Shown: positions 1 to 5,393 of the stretch, piece after piece | Numbering within the stretch: position 1 is the first letter of the stretch | Layout of the letters: every line of letters begins with the position of its first letter | Assembly: GCA_025351125.1 (NCBI GenBank) | Contig: JANXWN010000208.1 | Location: 1-5,393 of the forward strand | Reading direction: 5' to 3' | DNA length: 5,393 nt | DNA from: Caulobacteraceae bacterium | GTDB taxonomy: Bacteria > Pseudomonadota > Alphaproteobacteria > Caulobacterales > Caulobacteraceae | The notes under the pieces: model-generated | Databases searched by the model: none | What the model was told of the DNA's origin: nothing | The model's input: the letters and a program-made list of their open reading frames with translations, nothing else | Position numbers and translations under genes: made by a program

Positions 1-21
1 TGCGGATAACGTCATGTTCAT
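1..21 (-). CDS. Possible start of an unidentified gene, cut by the window edge
   Basis: Three in-frame ATG codons (first bases at 27, 21 and 15) open a reading frame that stays open to base 1. From the first ATG it would read MEMNMTLSA. A purine-rich stretch AAAGAG ends 6 nt before the middle ATG, and a GGA lies 7 nt before the last one, so either could be the start. I chose the middle one. With so few codons visible, identity cannot be judged. It does not resemble the usual start of IlvC (ketol-acid reductoisomerase), the common neighbour of ilvN. It may also be chance. Confidence 0.27.
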
Positions 22-112
22 TTCCATCTCTTTCGAGCAAGTCGCCCGTCTGAAAAGGCGGATACGACGTGGGGCTAGATTGTGGCAACGGGAAAAAACA
101 TGATTTAGCAAT

Positions 113-138
113 GGTTTGCAAACCGCTGTTGTTCGAAC
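113..138. promoter_or_regulatory. Pair of perfect palindromes downstream of ilvN
   Basis: Two self-complementary words lie close together: GGTTTGCAAACC at 113–124 and GTTCGAAC at 131–138, separated by 6 bp. They sit in the non-coding gap between ilvN and the possible gene at the window edge, roughly 90–115 bp upstream of that gene's start. This is a plausible position for operators of dimeric DNA-binding proteins. No regulator family is recognised from the words. The first palindrome could instead form a weak RNA hairpin, but the T-run on the minus strand (complement of 93–98) is too far away for a normal intrinsic terminator. Confidence 0.3.
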
Positions 139-143
139 TAGGT

Positions 144-163
144 CAATCTCCCCGGTGAGATCG
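144..163 (-). other. Hairpin immediately after the ilvN stop codon
   Basis: On the minus strand CGATCTC (163–157) can pair with GAGATTG (150–144) across a 6-nt loop, giving seven pairs including one G·U. It begins at the base after the TAG of ilvN. No T-run follows, so it is not an intrinsic terminator. It could protect the 3' end of the mRNA or be incidental. I see no convincing intrinsic terminator for ilvBN within the window. Confidence 0.3.
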
Positions 164-721
164 CTACCCCGCTTCAACGCCCCGCTCGATCGACAGGACG
201 CCGGTCCGCGAAACCTCAACCAAACCCAAGGGACGCATCAGACCGATGAATTTGTCGATTTTCGTCGGCGCGCCGGTGATTTCGAAGATGAAGCCGGTTC
301 GGGTGGTGTCAACCACGCGGGTGCGGAAGATCTCGGCCAAACGCAGGGCCTCGGCCCTGTCCGCGCCCGTCCCGCGCACCTTAACCAGCGCCAATTCTCG
401 CTCAACCCCGTTGGGATCGGTCGTGACGTTCTGGACTTGCCGGGACGAGACCATTTTCTGCAACTGGGCTTCAATCTGCGCTAAAACCTGACGGGTGCCG
501 CGGGTGACGATGGTGATGCGGCTGGTATGCGCCGCGGTGTTGGTCTCGGCGACGGTCAAGCTCTCAATGTTGTAACCGCGGGCCGCGAACAGGCCAACCA
601 CGCGATGCAAGACACCCGGTTCGTTATCGACCAACACGGCGAAGGTGGCGAGGCCTTCGCTCTCATCGAGGTGGCCCATGTCATAGGCGGAGGCCGGGGA
701 ATCGGCTGGGGTAGCGGTCAT
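164..721 (-). CDS. ilvN: Acetolactate (acetohydroxyacid) synthase, small regulatory subunit
   Basis: Regulatory subunit of AHAS. In this family it activates the large subunit and confers feedback inhibition by branched-chain amino acids, mainly valine. The 185-residue product has an N-terminal ACT domain at about residues 24–98 with the motif NEPGVLHRVVGLFAARGYNI at 33–52. N33 and G36 align with the valine-binding N11 and G14 of Escherichia coli IlvH. The C-terminal ALS small-subunit domain spans about 106–180, ending VEVSRTGVLSIERG. The first 22 residues are an extension relative to IlvH. The start is set by a TGATG junction in which the ATG shares one base with the ilvB stop, indicating translational coupling. 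The frame stays open upstream to an ATG at 853, but that would overlap ilvB by 133 nt with a low-complexity Arg-rich N-terminus, so I rejected it. M15 is another possible start. The gene is also called ilvH in many genomes. Confidence 0.96.
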   Translation of the reverse strand: MTATPADSPASAYDMGHLDESEGLATFAVLVDNEPGVLHRVVGLFAARGYNIESLTVAETNTAAHTSRITIVTRGTRQVLAQIEAQLQKMVSSRQVQNVTTDPNGVERELALVKVRGTGADRAEALRLAEIFRTRVVDTTRTGFIFEITGAPTKIDKFIGLMRPLGLVEVSRTGVLSIERGVEAG

Positions 722-2526
722 CACACCAATCCGCGTCCGGCGGCATCGATCACGCCGCCGATGTCGCGCGAGTCTTCGCCCAAAAGCATGTCGTTGTGCG
801 CCTTGCCCGAAGGAATCATCGGGAAGCAGTTTTCGGCCCGTTCGACGCGGCAATCGAACAGGACCGGCAGAGGCGTGTCGATCATCTCTTCGATCTTGTC
901 ATCGAGTTCGTCGGGCGTCACGGCGCGCAGGCCGACGGCGCCGAAGGCTTCGGCCATTTTTACAAAATCGGGCATGCTGGCCGAATAGGAATGGCTGTAT
1001 CGTTCCCCGTGAAGCAATTGCTGCCACTGCCGGACCATGCCCATCCACTCGTTATTGAGGATGAAAATCTTGATCGGCAGATCATATTGAATGGCGGTGG
1101 ACATCTCTTGCATGGTCATTTGCACCGAAGCGTCGCCGGCGATGTCGATGACCAGACTTTTGGGATGAGCGATTTGCACCCCAACCGCGGCGGGCAGACC
1201 ATAACCCATGGTGCCCAAGCCGCCTGAGGTCATCCAGCGATTAGGCTCTTGAAACGGGTAATATTGCGCCGCCCACATCTGATGCTGGCCCACCTCGGTC
1301 GTAATATAGGTGTCGCGGTCCTTGGTGAGCGCATACAGCCGTTCGATAGCATATTGCGGTTTGATCACGCTGCTCGACGGTCGATACCGCAGGCAGTCGC
1401 GAGCGCGCCAAGCGCGGATCTGCTCCCACCAAGGCGTCAGGCGTTTCGCCGCCAAGTTCGCTTGATGGCGTGCGCAGGCTCCGATAAGAGCCTCCAGTAC
1501 TTGGCCCGCGTCGCCGACAATGCCGATCTCAGCCGGCACGATCTTACCGATCGAAGACGGGTCAATGTCGATGTGAATCTTCTTCGAACCCGGGGAAAAA
1601 GCGTCCAGCCGTCCGGTCACGCGATCGTCAAACCGGACGCCGACCGCGACCATGACGTCGCAATCGTGCATGGCGTTGTTGGCCTCGAATGTGCCGTGCA
1701 TTCCGACCATGCCGAGCCACGCAGGGTCGGCCGCGGGAAAGGCGCCCAGCCCCATCAGCGTTGAGGTCACCGGCGCGCCGGTCATCTTGGCGAGATTGCG
1801 CAAGGCCGCGGCGGCGGCCGGTCCCGCGTTAATTACACCGCCGCCGCTGTAAAACAACGGTCGGCGCGCTCCGGCCAAAAGGGCGGCCGCCTGCAATATG
1901 GCGGCGGGGTCGCCTTGCGTTCGCGGCTGATAGTTGTGAATCGCCCGCACCTGATCGGGACCCTCGTAGGCGCCAGAAGCGAACTGCACGTCTTTAGGAA
2001 TGTCGATCACGACCGGGCCGGGCCGCCCGGACGTGGCGATCTTGAACGCCTCGTGCATGACGCGAGGCAGATCGGCGACGTTTTTCACCAGGTAATTGTG
2101 TTTAGTGCACGAGCGAGTGATGCCCACGGTGTCGCATTCTTGAAATGCGTCCGTGCCGATCAGGTGGGTTGGAACCTGACCGGTGATCACCACCATCGGA
2201 ATGGAGTCCATCAGGGCGTCGACAATTCCAGTGACCGCATTTGTCGCGCCGGGGCCGGAGGTGACGAGGACTACGCCGCATTTGCCCGTCGAGCGGGCGT
2301 AACCCTCGGCGGCATGGGTCGCGCCCTGTTCGTGGCGCACCAAGACGTGCCGCAGGCGCGGCTCGTGGAATAACGCGTCATAGATCGGCAGCACCGCGCC
2401 GCCGGGGTAGCCGAAGAGGTCTGTCACCCCCTGATCGACCAGGGCGCGCACCACCATTTCGGCGCCGGTCATGGTTTCCGCGGCGGGTGCGGGTGCGGAG
2501 GCTTTGATCTGGGTATGGGCGGTCAT
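721..2526 (-). CDS. ilvB: Acetolactate (acetohydroxyacid) synthase, large catalytic subunit
   Basis: Cytoplasmic ThDP- and FAD-dependent enzyme that condenses two pyruvates to 2-acetolactate, or pyruvate with 2-ketobutyrate to 2-aceto-2-hydroxybutyrate, the first common step to Val, Leu and Ile. At 601 residues it has normal length. The N-terminal ThDP (PYR) domain at about 20–185 contains [13 protein letters not shown] (40–52) and [14 protein letters not shown] (64–77), with E66 the conserved catalytic glutamate. The central FAD-associated domain is at about 208–345. The C-terminal ThDP (PP) domain at about 400–575 carries the metal-binding signature starting GDAS (464–467) and ending NN (491–492), then MGMVRQWQ. 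Residues aligned with plant herbicide-site Ala122, Pro197 and Trp574 are the sensitive type (A44, P110, W501). Upstream lies an apparent attenuator. The Shine-Dalgarno is weak (GAAG, 11 nt away), and M19, where homology begins, is an alternative start with GGAAA 5 nt upstream. Some genomes call the gene ilvI or ilvG. Confidence 0.97.
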   Translation of the reverse strand: MTAHTQIKASAPAPAAETMTGAEMVVRALVDQGVTDLFGYPGGAVLPIYDALFHEPRLRHVLVRHEQGATHAAEGYARSTGKCGVVLVTSGPGATNAVTGIVDALMDSIPMVVITGQVPTHLIGTDAFQECDTVGITRSCTKHNYLVKNVADLPRVMHEAFKIATSGRPGPVVIDIPKDVQFASGAYEGPDQVRAIHNYQPRTQGDPAAILQAAALLAGARRPLFYSGGGVINAGPAAAAALRNLAKMTGAPVTSTLMGLGAFPAADPAWLGMVGMHGTFEANNAMHDCDVMVAVGVRFDDRVTGRLDAFSPGSKKIHIDIDPSSIGKIVPAEIGIVGDAGQVLEALIGACARHQANLAAKRLTPWWEQIRAWRARDCLRYRPSSSVIKPQYAIERLYALTKDRDTYITTEVGQHQMWAAQYYPFQEPNRWMTSGGLGTMGYGLPAAVGVQIAHPKSLVIDIAGDASVQMTMQEMSTAIQYDLPIKIFILNNEWMGMVRQWQQLLHGERYSHSYSASMPDFVKMAEAFGAVGLRAVTPDELDDKIEEMIDTPLPVLFDCRVERAENCFPMIPSGKAHNDMLLGEDSRDIGGVIDAAGRGLV

Positions 2527-2558
2527 GGCGGGCTTATCTTCGTTGTTTTTGGGGCAAG

Positions 2559-2581
2559 AAAAAAGGCCCGCTAGGGGCCTT
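2559..2581 (-). terminator. Intrinsic terminator in the ilvB leader (attenuator)
   Basis: On the minus strand AAGGCCC (2581–2575) pairs perfectly with GGGCCTT (2569–2563) around a CTAGC loop. The T-run at 2564–2559 includes the last two bases of the stem. It lies after the leader ORF stop at 2618 and 32 nt before the ilvB start. Its place between a Leu/Leu/Val/Ile leader peptide and ilvB indicates conditional termination of ilvBN transcription. It could also stop read-through from thiL, whose stop codon is about 235 nt upstream. Confidence 0.85.
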
Positions 2582-2590
2582 CGGACATGC

Positions 2591-2640
2591 GATCGACGAC
2601 GGGCGGACTTTACTCTTTCAAGAGTCCGTCGTGGTCGATC
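2591..2640 (-). promoter_or_regulatory. Leader RNA hairpin overlapping the end of the leader peptide
   Basis: The minus-strand RNA can fold a long stem. GATCGAC (2640–2634) pairs with GTCGATC (2597–2591). After a mismatch there are three more pairs and a small bulge, then CGGACT (2628–2623) pairs with AGTCCG (2609–2604). The 5' arm lies inside leader codons 11–17 and the leader stop codon lies in the loop, so ribosome position should control whether it forms. This fits the pause or protector hairpin of classical attenuators. The antiterminator is not clear. One candidate is GCCCGT (2604–2599) with GCGGGC (2571–2566), capturing the terminator's 3' arm. Another is CGGAC (2628–2624) with GTCCG (2586–2582), ending beside the terminator. 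Confidence 0.65.
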
Positions 2641-2671
2641 GCCAAATTACCAGAAGTCGCGCCGCTCGCAT
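2618..2671 (-). CDS. Branched-chain amino acid leader peptide of the ilvBN attenuator
   Basis: A 17-codon ORF reading MRARLLVIW-like: in full [17 protein letters not shown], ending in TGA. A good Shine-Dalgarno GGAG (2683–2680) sits 8 nt before the ATG. Codons 6–9 are CTT CTG GTA ATT, that is Leu-Leu-Val-Ile, the three end products of the pathway. They are followed by Trp and, at codons 13–15, by ACC ACG ACG (Thr-Thr-Thr). It lies directly upstream of a hairpin and an intrinsic terminator that precede ilvB. In attenuation, scarcity of charged Leu, Val or Ile tRNA stalls the ribosome at the control codons and prevents termination. The peptide itself probably has no other function. Attenuation upstream of ilvBN has, to my recollection, been reported in Caulobacter, another alphaproteobacterium. 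The role here is inferred from arrangement and codon content. Confidence 0.82.
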   Translation of the reverse strand: MRAARLLVIWRSTTTDS

Positions 2672-2697
2672 GAATAGAACTCCAACTTAAGGCGGCA

Positions 2698-2727
2698 ATA
2701 AGTGACCCACTCGGCGGGCTAGGTCAA
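2698..2727 (-). promoter_or_regulatory. Candidate promoter of the ilv leader and ilvBN
   Basis: On the minus strand TTGACC (2727–2722) matches five of six bases of the TTGACA -35 consensus. With an 18-bp spacer the -10 position holds ACTTAT (2703–2698), a weak match. Transcription would start near 2690, leaving about 20 nt before the leader ATG at 2671 and just including its GGAG ribosome site. That geometry is typical of attenuator-controlled operons. The -35 is fairly convincing and the -10 is not. Confidence 0.45.
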
Positions 2728-2748
2728 GAGAGATTGGACGAATAGAGT

Positions 2749-2774
2749 TTCTTTCCGCGCAAAGACGGAAAGAA
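2749..2774. repeat. Perfect 9-bp inverted repeat upstream of the ilv promoter
   Basis: TTCTTTCCG (2749–2757) and CGGAAAGAA (2766–2774) are exact inverted copies separated by 8 bp. The repeat lies between the thiL stop codon and the candidate -35 element of the ilv leader, its near edge 21 bp upstream of that -35. As RNA it would form a 9-bp hairpin with an 8-nt loop about 43 nt after thiL, but no T-run follows on the minus strand, so it is not a standard intrinsic terminator. It may be a 3'-end hairpin of the thiL transcript or an operator or activator site for the ilv promoter. Confidence 0.5.
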
Positions 2775-2816
2775 TTTGCCCTTGTTGGTCCAAACCGTTC
2801 ATCGGCTGCGTGGGCT

Positions 2817-3803
2817 TTAGGAATGGCGCCAGCCCGGCTGTTCGACGGCGATCGGGGCGCCGGCGTGCGTTGCTCTGACGCCGCTTTGCGCGTCGAACGT
2901 CCCGACGATGGCGGCCAAGACCCCCCGCGCCCTAACCGCCGCGATGAACGCGGGTGCATCCGCCGGCGCCACCGCGCAGGCCAGGGCGTAATCATCGCCG
3001 CCCGTCGCGAGAGCGAGGCTTGCCGCCGCCGAATCCGGCTGGGCGCCCAACCAGGCGCGACCTTCCGTGGAGAGGGGAAGGCGATCAAGATCGATGGAGA
3101 GCCCCAAACCACTGGCGTCGGCGATGTGTCCGGCGTCGGCGAGCAGACCGTCGGAAACGTCGGCGGCGGCGTGGGCGCGGTCGCGCAGGGCTTGGCGAAG
3201 CGAAAACAAGGGCTCGGGCAGACGATAACGGTTGGCCAGCACGCCGTGGGGGTCGGCGATCTCGCCCCGCGCCGCGCGCAGACCCAGGACGCCGTCGCCG
3301 ATCGCGCCGCAGACCACGATTAGGTCGCCCGCCCGCGCGCCCGAGCGCCGCACCGCGCGGCCTTGCGGCGTCCACCCCAGCACCGTGGCACTGACGGTGA
3401 AAGGCCCGGGCATCGACACCGTATCACCGCCAAGAAGGGCGACGCCAAAGGCTTCGCCGTCCAACGCCAGACCGCGCTTGAAGCCGTCGCGCCAGGCCTG
3501 ATCGCGGCCCGGCGGCCAGGCGGTCAGCAGGAAATAGCCGAAGGGTTCGGCGGCCTTGGCGGCAAGGTCGGAGAGCGAGGTGCGTAGCATCCGACGCGCG
3601 ATAATGTCGGGTTTCTCGGCCGCCAGAAAATGCACGCCCTCGACCGTGGCGTCCGTCGAAATCACCAGATCGAAACCTGGTCGTGACGGTAAAATGGCCG
3701 CGTCGTCCCGCAAATCCAATGCCCGCGCGTCGCCCCGCGTCAGAGGGCGCAGCGACTCGATCCATGCGAATTCGTCAGGCGGACCTTGTTTCACGGCGAG
3801 CAT
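2817..3803 (-). CDS. thiL: Thiamine-monophosphate kinase
   Basis: ThiL phosphorylates thiamine monophosphate to thiamine diphosphate with ATP and Mg2+, the last step of ThDP synthesis, and belongs to the PurM/AIR synthase-like ATP-binding fold. From the chosen start it has 328 residues, normal for the family. Recognisable motifs in order are DEFAWI (10–15), RDDAAIL (32–38), [11 protein letters not shown] (49–59), [11 protein letters not shown] (77–87), LLGGDT (123–128), DVSDGL (215–220) and GGDDYAL (268–274); the aspartates are the usual Mg/nucleotide ligands. Small departures from the E. coli motifs are TSLSDLAA for VNLSDLAA and GGDD for GGED; neither should abolish function. The ATG at 3803 overlaps the nusB end by 29 nt and lacks a clear Shine-Dalgarno. 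A GTG at 3794 is an alternative that shortens the overlap to 20 nt. The frame is open upstream to an ATG at 3887, but that would overlap nusB by 113 nt. The product, ThDP, is the cofactor of the neighbouring IlvB. Confidence 0.95.
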   Translation of the reverse strand: MLAVKQGPPDEFAWIESLRPLTRGDARALDLRDDAAILPSRPGFDLVISTDATVEGVHFLAAEKPDIIARRMLRTSLSDLAAKAAEPFGYFLLTAWPPGRDQAWRDGFKRGLALDGEAFGVALLGGDTVSMPGPFTVSATVLGWTPQGRAVRRSGARAGDLIVVCGAIGDGVLGLRAARGEIADPHGVLANRYRLPEPLFSLRQALRDRAHAAADVSDGLLADAGHIADASGLGLSIDLDRLPLSTEGRAWLGAQPDSAAASLALATGGDDYALACAVAPADAPAFIAAVRARGVLAAIVGTFDAQSGVRATHAGAPIAVEQPGWRHS

Positions 3804-4239
3804 CGCGGGCGACGGCGTCCAGCACGCCGTTGATAAAGCCGGGCTCGGCGCCCGAAAAGAACGATTTGGCGATTTCGATATATTCATCCATCGCCACCTC
3901 GACCGGAACGTCTGGACATAAGGTCAGCTCAAACACCGCGCAGCGCAAAATCGCCCGCGCCGTGGCGTCGATCCGATCCAGCTTCCAATTTGCCGCCAAG
4001 CGCGCTCGAATGGCGCGATCCACGCTGGTTTGATGTTCGACCACCCCCCGCGCCAGCTTATCGAAAAATGCCTCGTCCGCCGCGGCGAGCGGGGTTCCGT
4101 CGATGTCGCCGACAAACCGGTGGTCGTGGAACTCGCGCACGACCGCCTCAACCCCCGAACCGCCCGCCTCCATTTGATAAAGCGCCTGAACGGCCGCCAG
4201 TCGCGCCACCGATCGCGCCTGCCGCAACGGGGCCGTCAT
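3775..4239 (-). CDS. nusB: Transcription antitermination factor NusB
   Basis: All-helical RNA-binding protein that, with NusE (ribosomal protein S10), binds boxA RNA and supports antitermination and correct processing of rRNA transcripts. The 154-residue product is a normal length for the single-domain form. The basic N-terminus followed by [20 protein letters not shown] (8–27) is the hallmark RNA-binding arginine-rich helix. Later motifs are [21 protein letters not shown] (85–105), [17 protein letters not shown] (111–127) and FINGVLD (135–141), all characteristic. The start overlaps the nrdR stop in an ATGA junction, implying translational coupling. The end runs 29 nt into the likely start of thiL. 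The nusB–thiL pairing is widely conserved in proteobacteria. Riboflavin synthesis genes, the usual upstream neighbours, are absent. Confidence 0.96.
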   Translation of the reverse strand: MTAPLRQARSVARLAAVQALYQMEAGGSGVEAVVREFHDHRFVGDIDGTPLAAADEAFFDKLARGVVEHQTSVDRAIRARLAANWKLDRIDATARAILRCAVFELTLCPDVPVEVAMDEYIEIAKSFFSGAEPGFINGVLDAVARDARRETRSA

Positions 4240-4718
4240 GCGTCTTTGTCTTCACCGGCGACGTCGTCGGACAAACCTTCGTCGTTAAGGAATTGCGCGA
4301 AGTCTTCAGTCTGGCGAAAGTCGCGATACACCGAGGCATAACGCACATAGGCGACGTCATCCAAGGCCTTGAGCGACTTCATCACCATTTCGCCGACGAT
4401 GTTCGACGCAAGTTCCGTTTCGCCGAGACTTTCCAACTGGCGAACGATGGCGTTGACGATGCGTTCGATGCGTTCGGCGTCCACCGGGCGTTTACGAATC
4501 GCGATTGAGATTGAGCGAACGAGTTTCTCGCGGTCAAACGGCGCCCGCCGCCCGGAACGTTTGAGGATCGTCAGTTCGCGCAACTGCACTCGCTCAAACG
4601 TCGTGAAGCGCCCGCCGCATTCGGGGCAAAGTCTGCGCCGCCGGATCGCCGCCCCATCTTCCGACGGGCGACTGTCCTTCACCTGACTTTCGAGTTCGCC
4701 GCAGAACGGGCAACGCAT
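4236..4718 (-). CDS. nrdR: Transcriptional repressor NrdR
   Basis: NrdR is a nucleotide-sensing repressor that binds NrdR boxes upstream of ribonucleotide reductase genes, lowering expression when dATP is high. The 160-residue protein has the N-terminal zinc ribbon, with C3, C6, C31 and C34 in CPFC and CPEC motifs. A basic [19 protein letters not shown] stretch (26–44) contains the conserved DNA-binding segment. The ATP-cone domain is at about 46–136, including [16 protein letters not shown] (51–66). An acidic C-terminal tail (about 146–160) follows. The ATG is 5 nt after the glyA stop with no strong Shine-Dalgarno, so re-initiation from glyA is likely. The glyA–nrdR pairing is common in alphaproteobacteria. 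No NrdR box or reductase gene is seen in this window. Confidence 0.97.
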   Translation of the reverse strand: MRCPFCGELESQVKDSRPSEDGAAIRRRRLCPECGGRFTTFERVQLRELTILKRSGRRAPFDREKLVRSISIAIRKRPVDAERIERIVNAIVRQLESLGETELASNIVGEMVMKSLKALDDVAYVRYASVYRDFRQTEDFAQFLNDEGLSDDVAGEDKDA

Positions 4719-4723
4719 TCGCG

Positions 4724-5393
4724 TCAGCCGTAGATCGGAAAGCGGGCGGTCAGCGCGACGACTTGAGCGCGGACCCTTGCTTCGACCTCGCCGTTACCGT
4801 CTTCACCATAAGCGGCAAGGCCGTCGACGACCTCGACGATCAGCCGACCGACGGTACGAAACTCGGCGGGGCCAAAGCCGCGCGTCGTTCCCGCCGGCGT
4901 GCCGACGCGGATGCCGCTGGTCACCATCGGCGGCGCGGGATCGAACGGGATGCCGTTTTTATTGCAAGTGATATTGGCTCGCTCCAGGCTCTTCTCAGCC
5001 GCGGCCCCGCTAACGCCCTTGGGGCGCAGATCGACGAGCATCAAATGACTGTCGGTGCCGCCTGAAACAATGTTCAAACCGAGCGCCGCCAGCGAGTCGG
5101 CTAGAGCGTGGGCGTTGTCAATCACCCGCCGGGCATAGAGTTTAAACTCGGGCGTCAAAGCTTCGCCGAACGCCACCGCCTTCGCCGCGATGACATGCAT
5201 CAAGGGCCCGCCTTGCAGGCCCGGGAACACCGCCGAATCGATCTTTTTCCCGAGTTTCAGGTCGTTGGAAAGGATCATCCCGCCGCGTGGACCGCGCAGG
5301 GTCTTATGCGTGGTAGTGGTGACCACATCGGCGTGGGGCAACGGGCTGGGAAATACACCTGCCGCCACCAAGCCGGCGAAATGAGCCATATCG
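4724..5393 (-). CDS. glyA: Serine hydroxymethyltransferase, C-terminal part (5' end outside window)
   Basis: PLP-dependent enzyme that converts serine and tetrahydrofolate to glycine and 5,10-methylenetetrahydrofolate, the main one-carbon source for purine, thymidylate and methionine synthesis. Only the last 222 codons are present. The visible start, [13 protein letters not shown], is internal. Aligned with E. coli GlyA, the first Asp matches the PLP-binding D200, and the lysine in [16 protein letters not shown] (codon 5305–5303) matches the Schiff-base K229. About 200 N-terminal residues therefore lie beyond the right edge. [19 protein letters not shown] and [15 protein letters not shown], with the carboxylate-binding arginine, are also typical. 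The C-terminus ends RFPIYG and the stop is 5 nt before nrdR. The frame is intact throughout, so the gene is cut by the window edge and not broken. Confidence 0.97.
   Translation of the reverse strand, partial: DMAHFAGLVAAGVFPSPLPHADVVTTTTHKTLRGPRGGMILSNDLKLGKKIDSAVFPGLQGGPLMHVIAAKAVAFGEALTPEFKLYARRVIDNAHALADSLAALGLNIVSGGTDSHLMLVDLRPKGVSGAAAEKSLERANITCNKNGIPFDPAPPMVTSGIRVGTPAGTTRGFGPAEFRTVGRLIVEVVDGLAAYGEDGNGEVEARVRAQVVALTARFPIYG

Noticed and set aside
93..98. Six-base T-run on the minus strand as an ilvN terminator
   Set aside because: The only nearby stem (around 105–127) is weak and interrupted and ends several bases before the run, so it lacks intrinsic-terminator geometry.
75..101. 8-codon minus-strand ORF reading MFFPVATI as a second leader peptide
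   Set aside because: It has no ribosome site, only two Phe and single Val and Ile codons, and no terminator hairpin after it.
722..853. Upstream extension of ilvN to an ATG at 853
   Set aside because: It lies entirely within the ilvB coding region, gives an Arg-rich low-complexity N-terminus with no family similarity, and the TGATG junction at 719–723 explains the start.
1249..1764. Long plus-strand open frame opposite ilvB, and similar frames opposite thiL, nusB, nrdR and glyA
   Set aside because: They are antisense shadows of well-identified genes in GC-rich DNA. Their translations are rich in Arg, Pro and Ala and show no recognisable motifs.
2719..2802. 27-codon minus-strand ORF (starts MNGLDQQGQ) just after thiL
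   Set aside because: It has no Shine-Dalgarno, has no run of control codons, and overlaps the inverted repeat and the candidate -35. It is probably chance.
3804..3887. Upstream extension of thiL to an ATG at 3887
   Set aside because: It would add 28 residues with no ThiL similarity and overlap nusB by 113 nt.
1..5393. Mobile element, CRISPR array, tRNA/rRNA or a new defence-type system
   Set aside because: No array of spaced direct repeats, transposase, integrase or RNA-gene structure was seen. Nearly all of the window is accounted for by conserved housekeeping genes.

Overview
The window looks like an ordinary chromosomal stretch from an alphaproteobacterium. The support is high GC content, AHAS subunits of the type common in that class, and the adjacency glyA–nrdR–nusB–thiL, a conserved alphaproteobacterial neighbourhood. 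I cannot place the genus. All confident genes are on the minus strand, so transcription runs from right to left as printed.

Right block (about 2817–5393): the C-terminal half of glyA (serine hydroxymethyltransferase, cut by the window edge), then nrdR (repressor of ribonucleotide reductase genes), nusB (antitermination and rRNA processing factor) and thiL (thiamine-monophosphate kinase). They are packed tightly: a 5-nt gap, a 4-nt ATGA overlap and a 29-nt overlap. This suggests one transcript joining one-carbon/dNTP metabolism, transcription and cofactor synthesis. The riboflavin genes that usually sit between nrdR and nusB in proteobacteria are absent here.

Middle (2527–2816): a 290-bp intergenic region that reads as a complete transcription-attenuation leader for the next operon. 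In transcript order it holds a 9-bp inverted repeat, a TTGACC -35-like element, a 17-residue leader ORF with a good Shine-Dalgarno and consecutive Leu-Leu-Val-Ile codons, a long hairpin overlapping the end of that ORF, and a GC-rich hairpin followed by a T-run (intrinsic terminator) 32 nt before ilvB.

Left block (164–2526): ilvB and ilvN, the catalytic and regulatory subunits of acetohydroxyacid synthase, the first common enzyme of valine, leucine and isoleucine synthesis. They overlap by one base (TGATG). The last 163 bp hold a hairpin just after ilvN, two short perfect palindromes, and a possible start of another minus-strand gene that runs off the edge and does not read as the start of ilvC.

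I see no RNA genes, mobile elements, CRISPR arrays or defence systems, and no evidence of a previously undescribed system. The most informative non-coding signal is the ilvBN attenuator.
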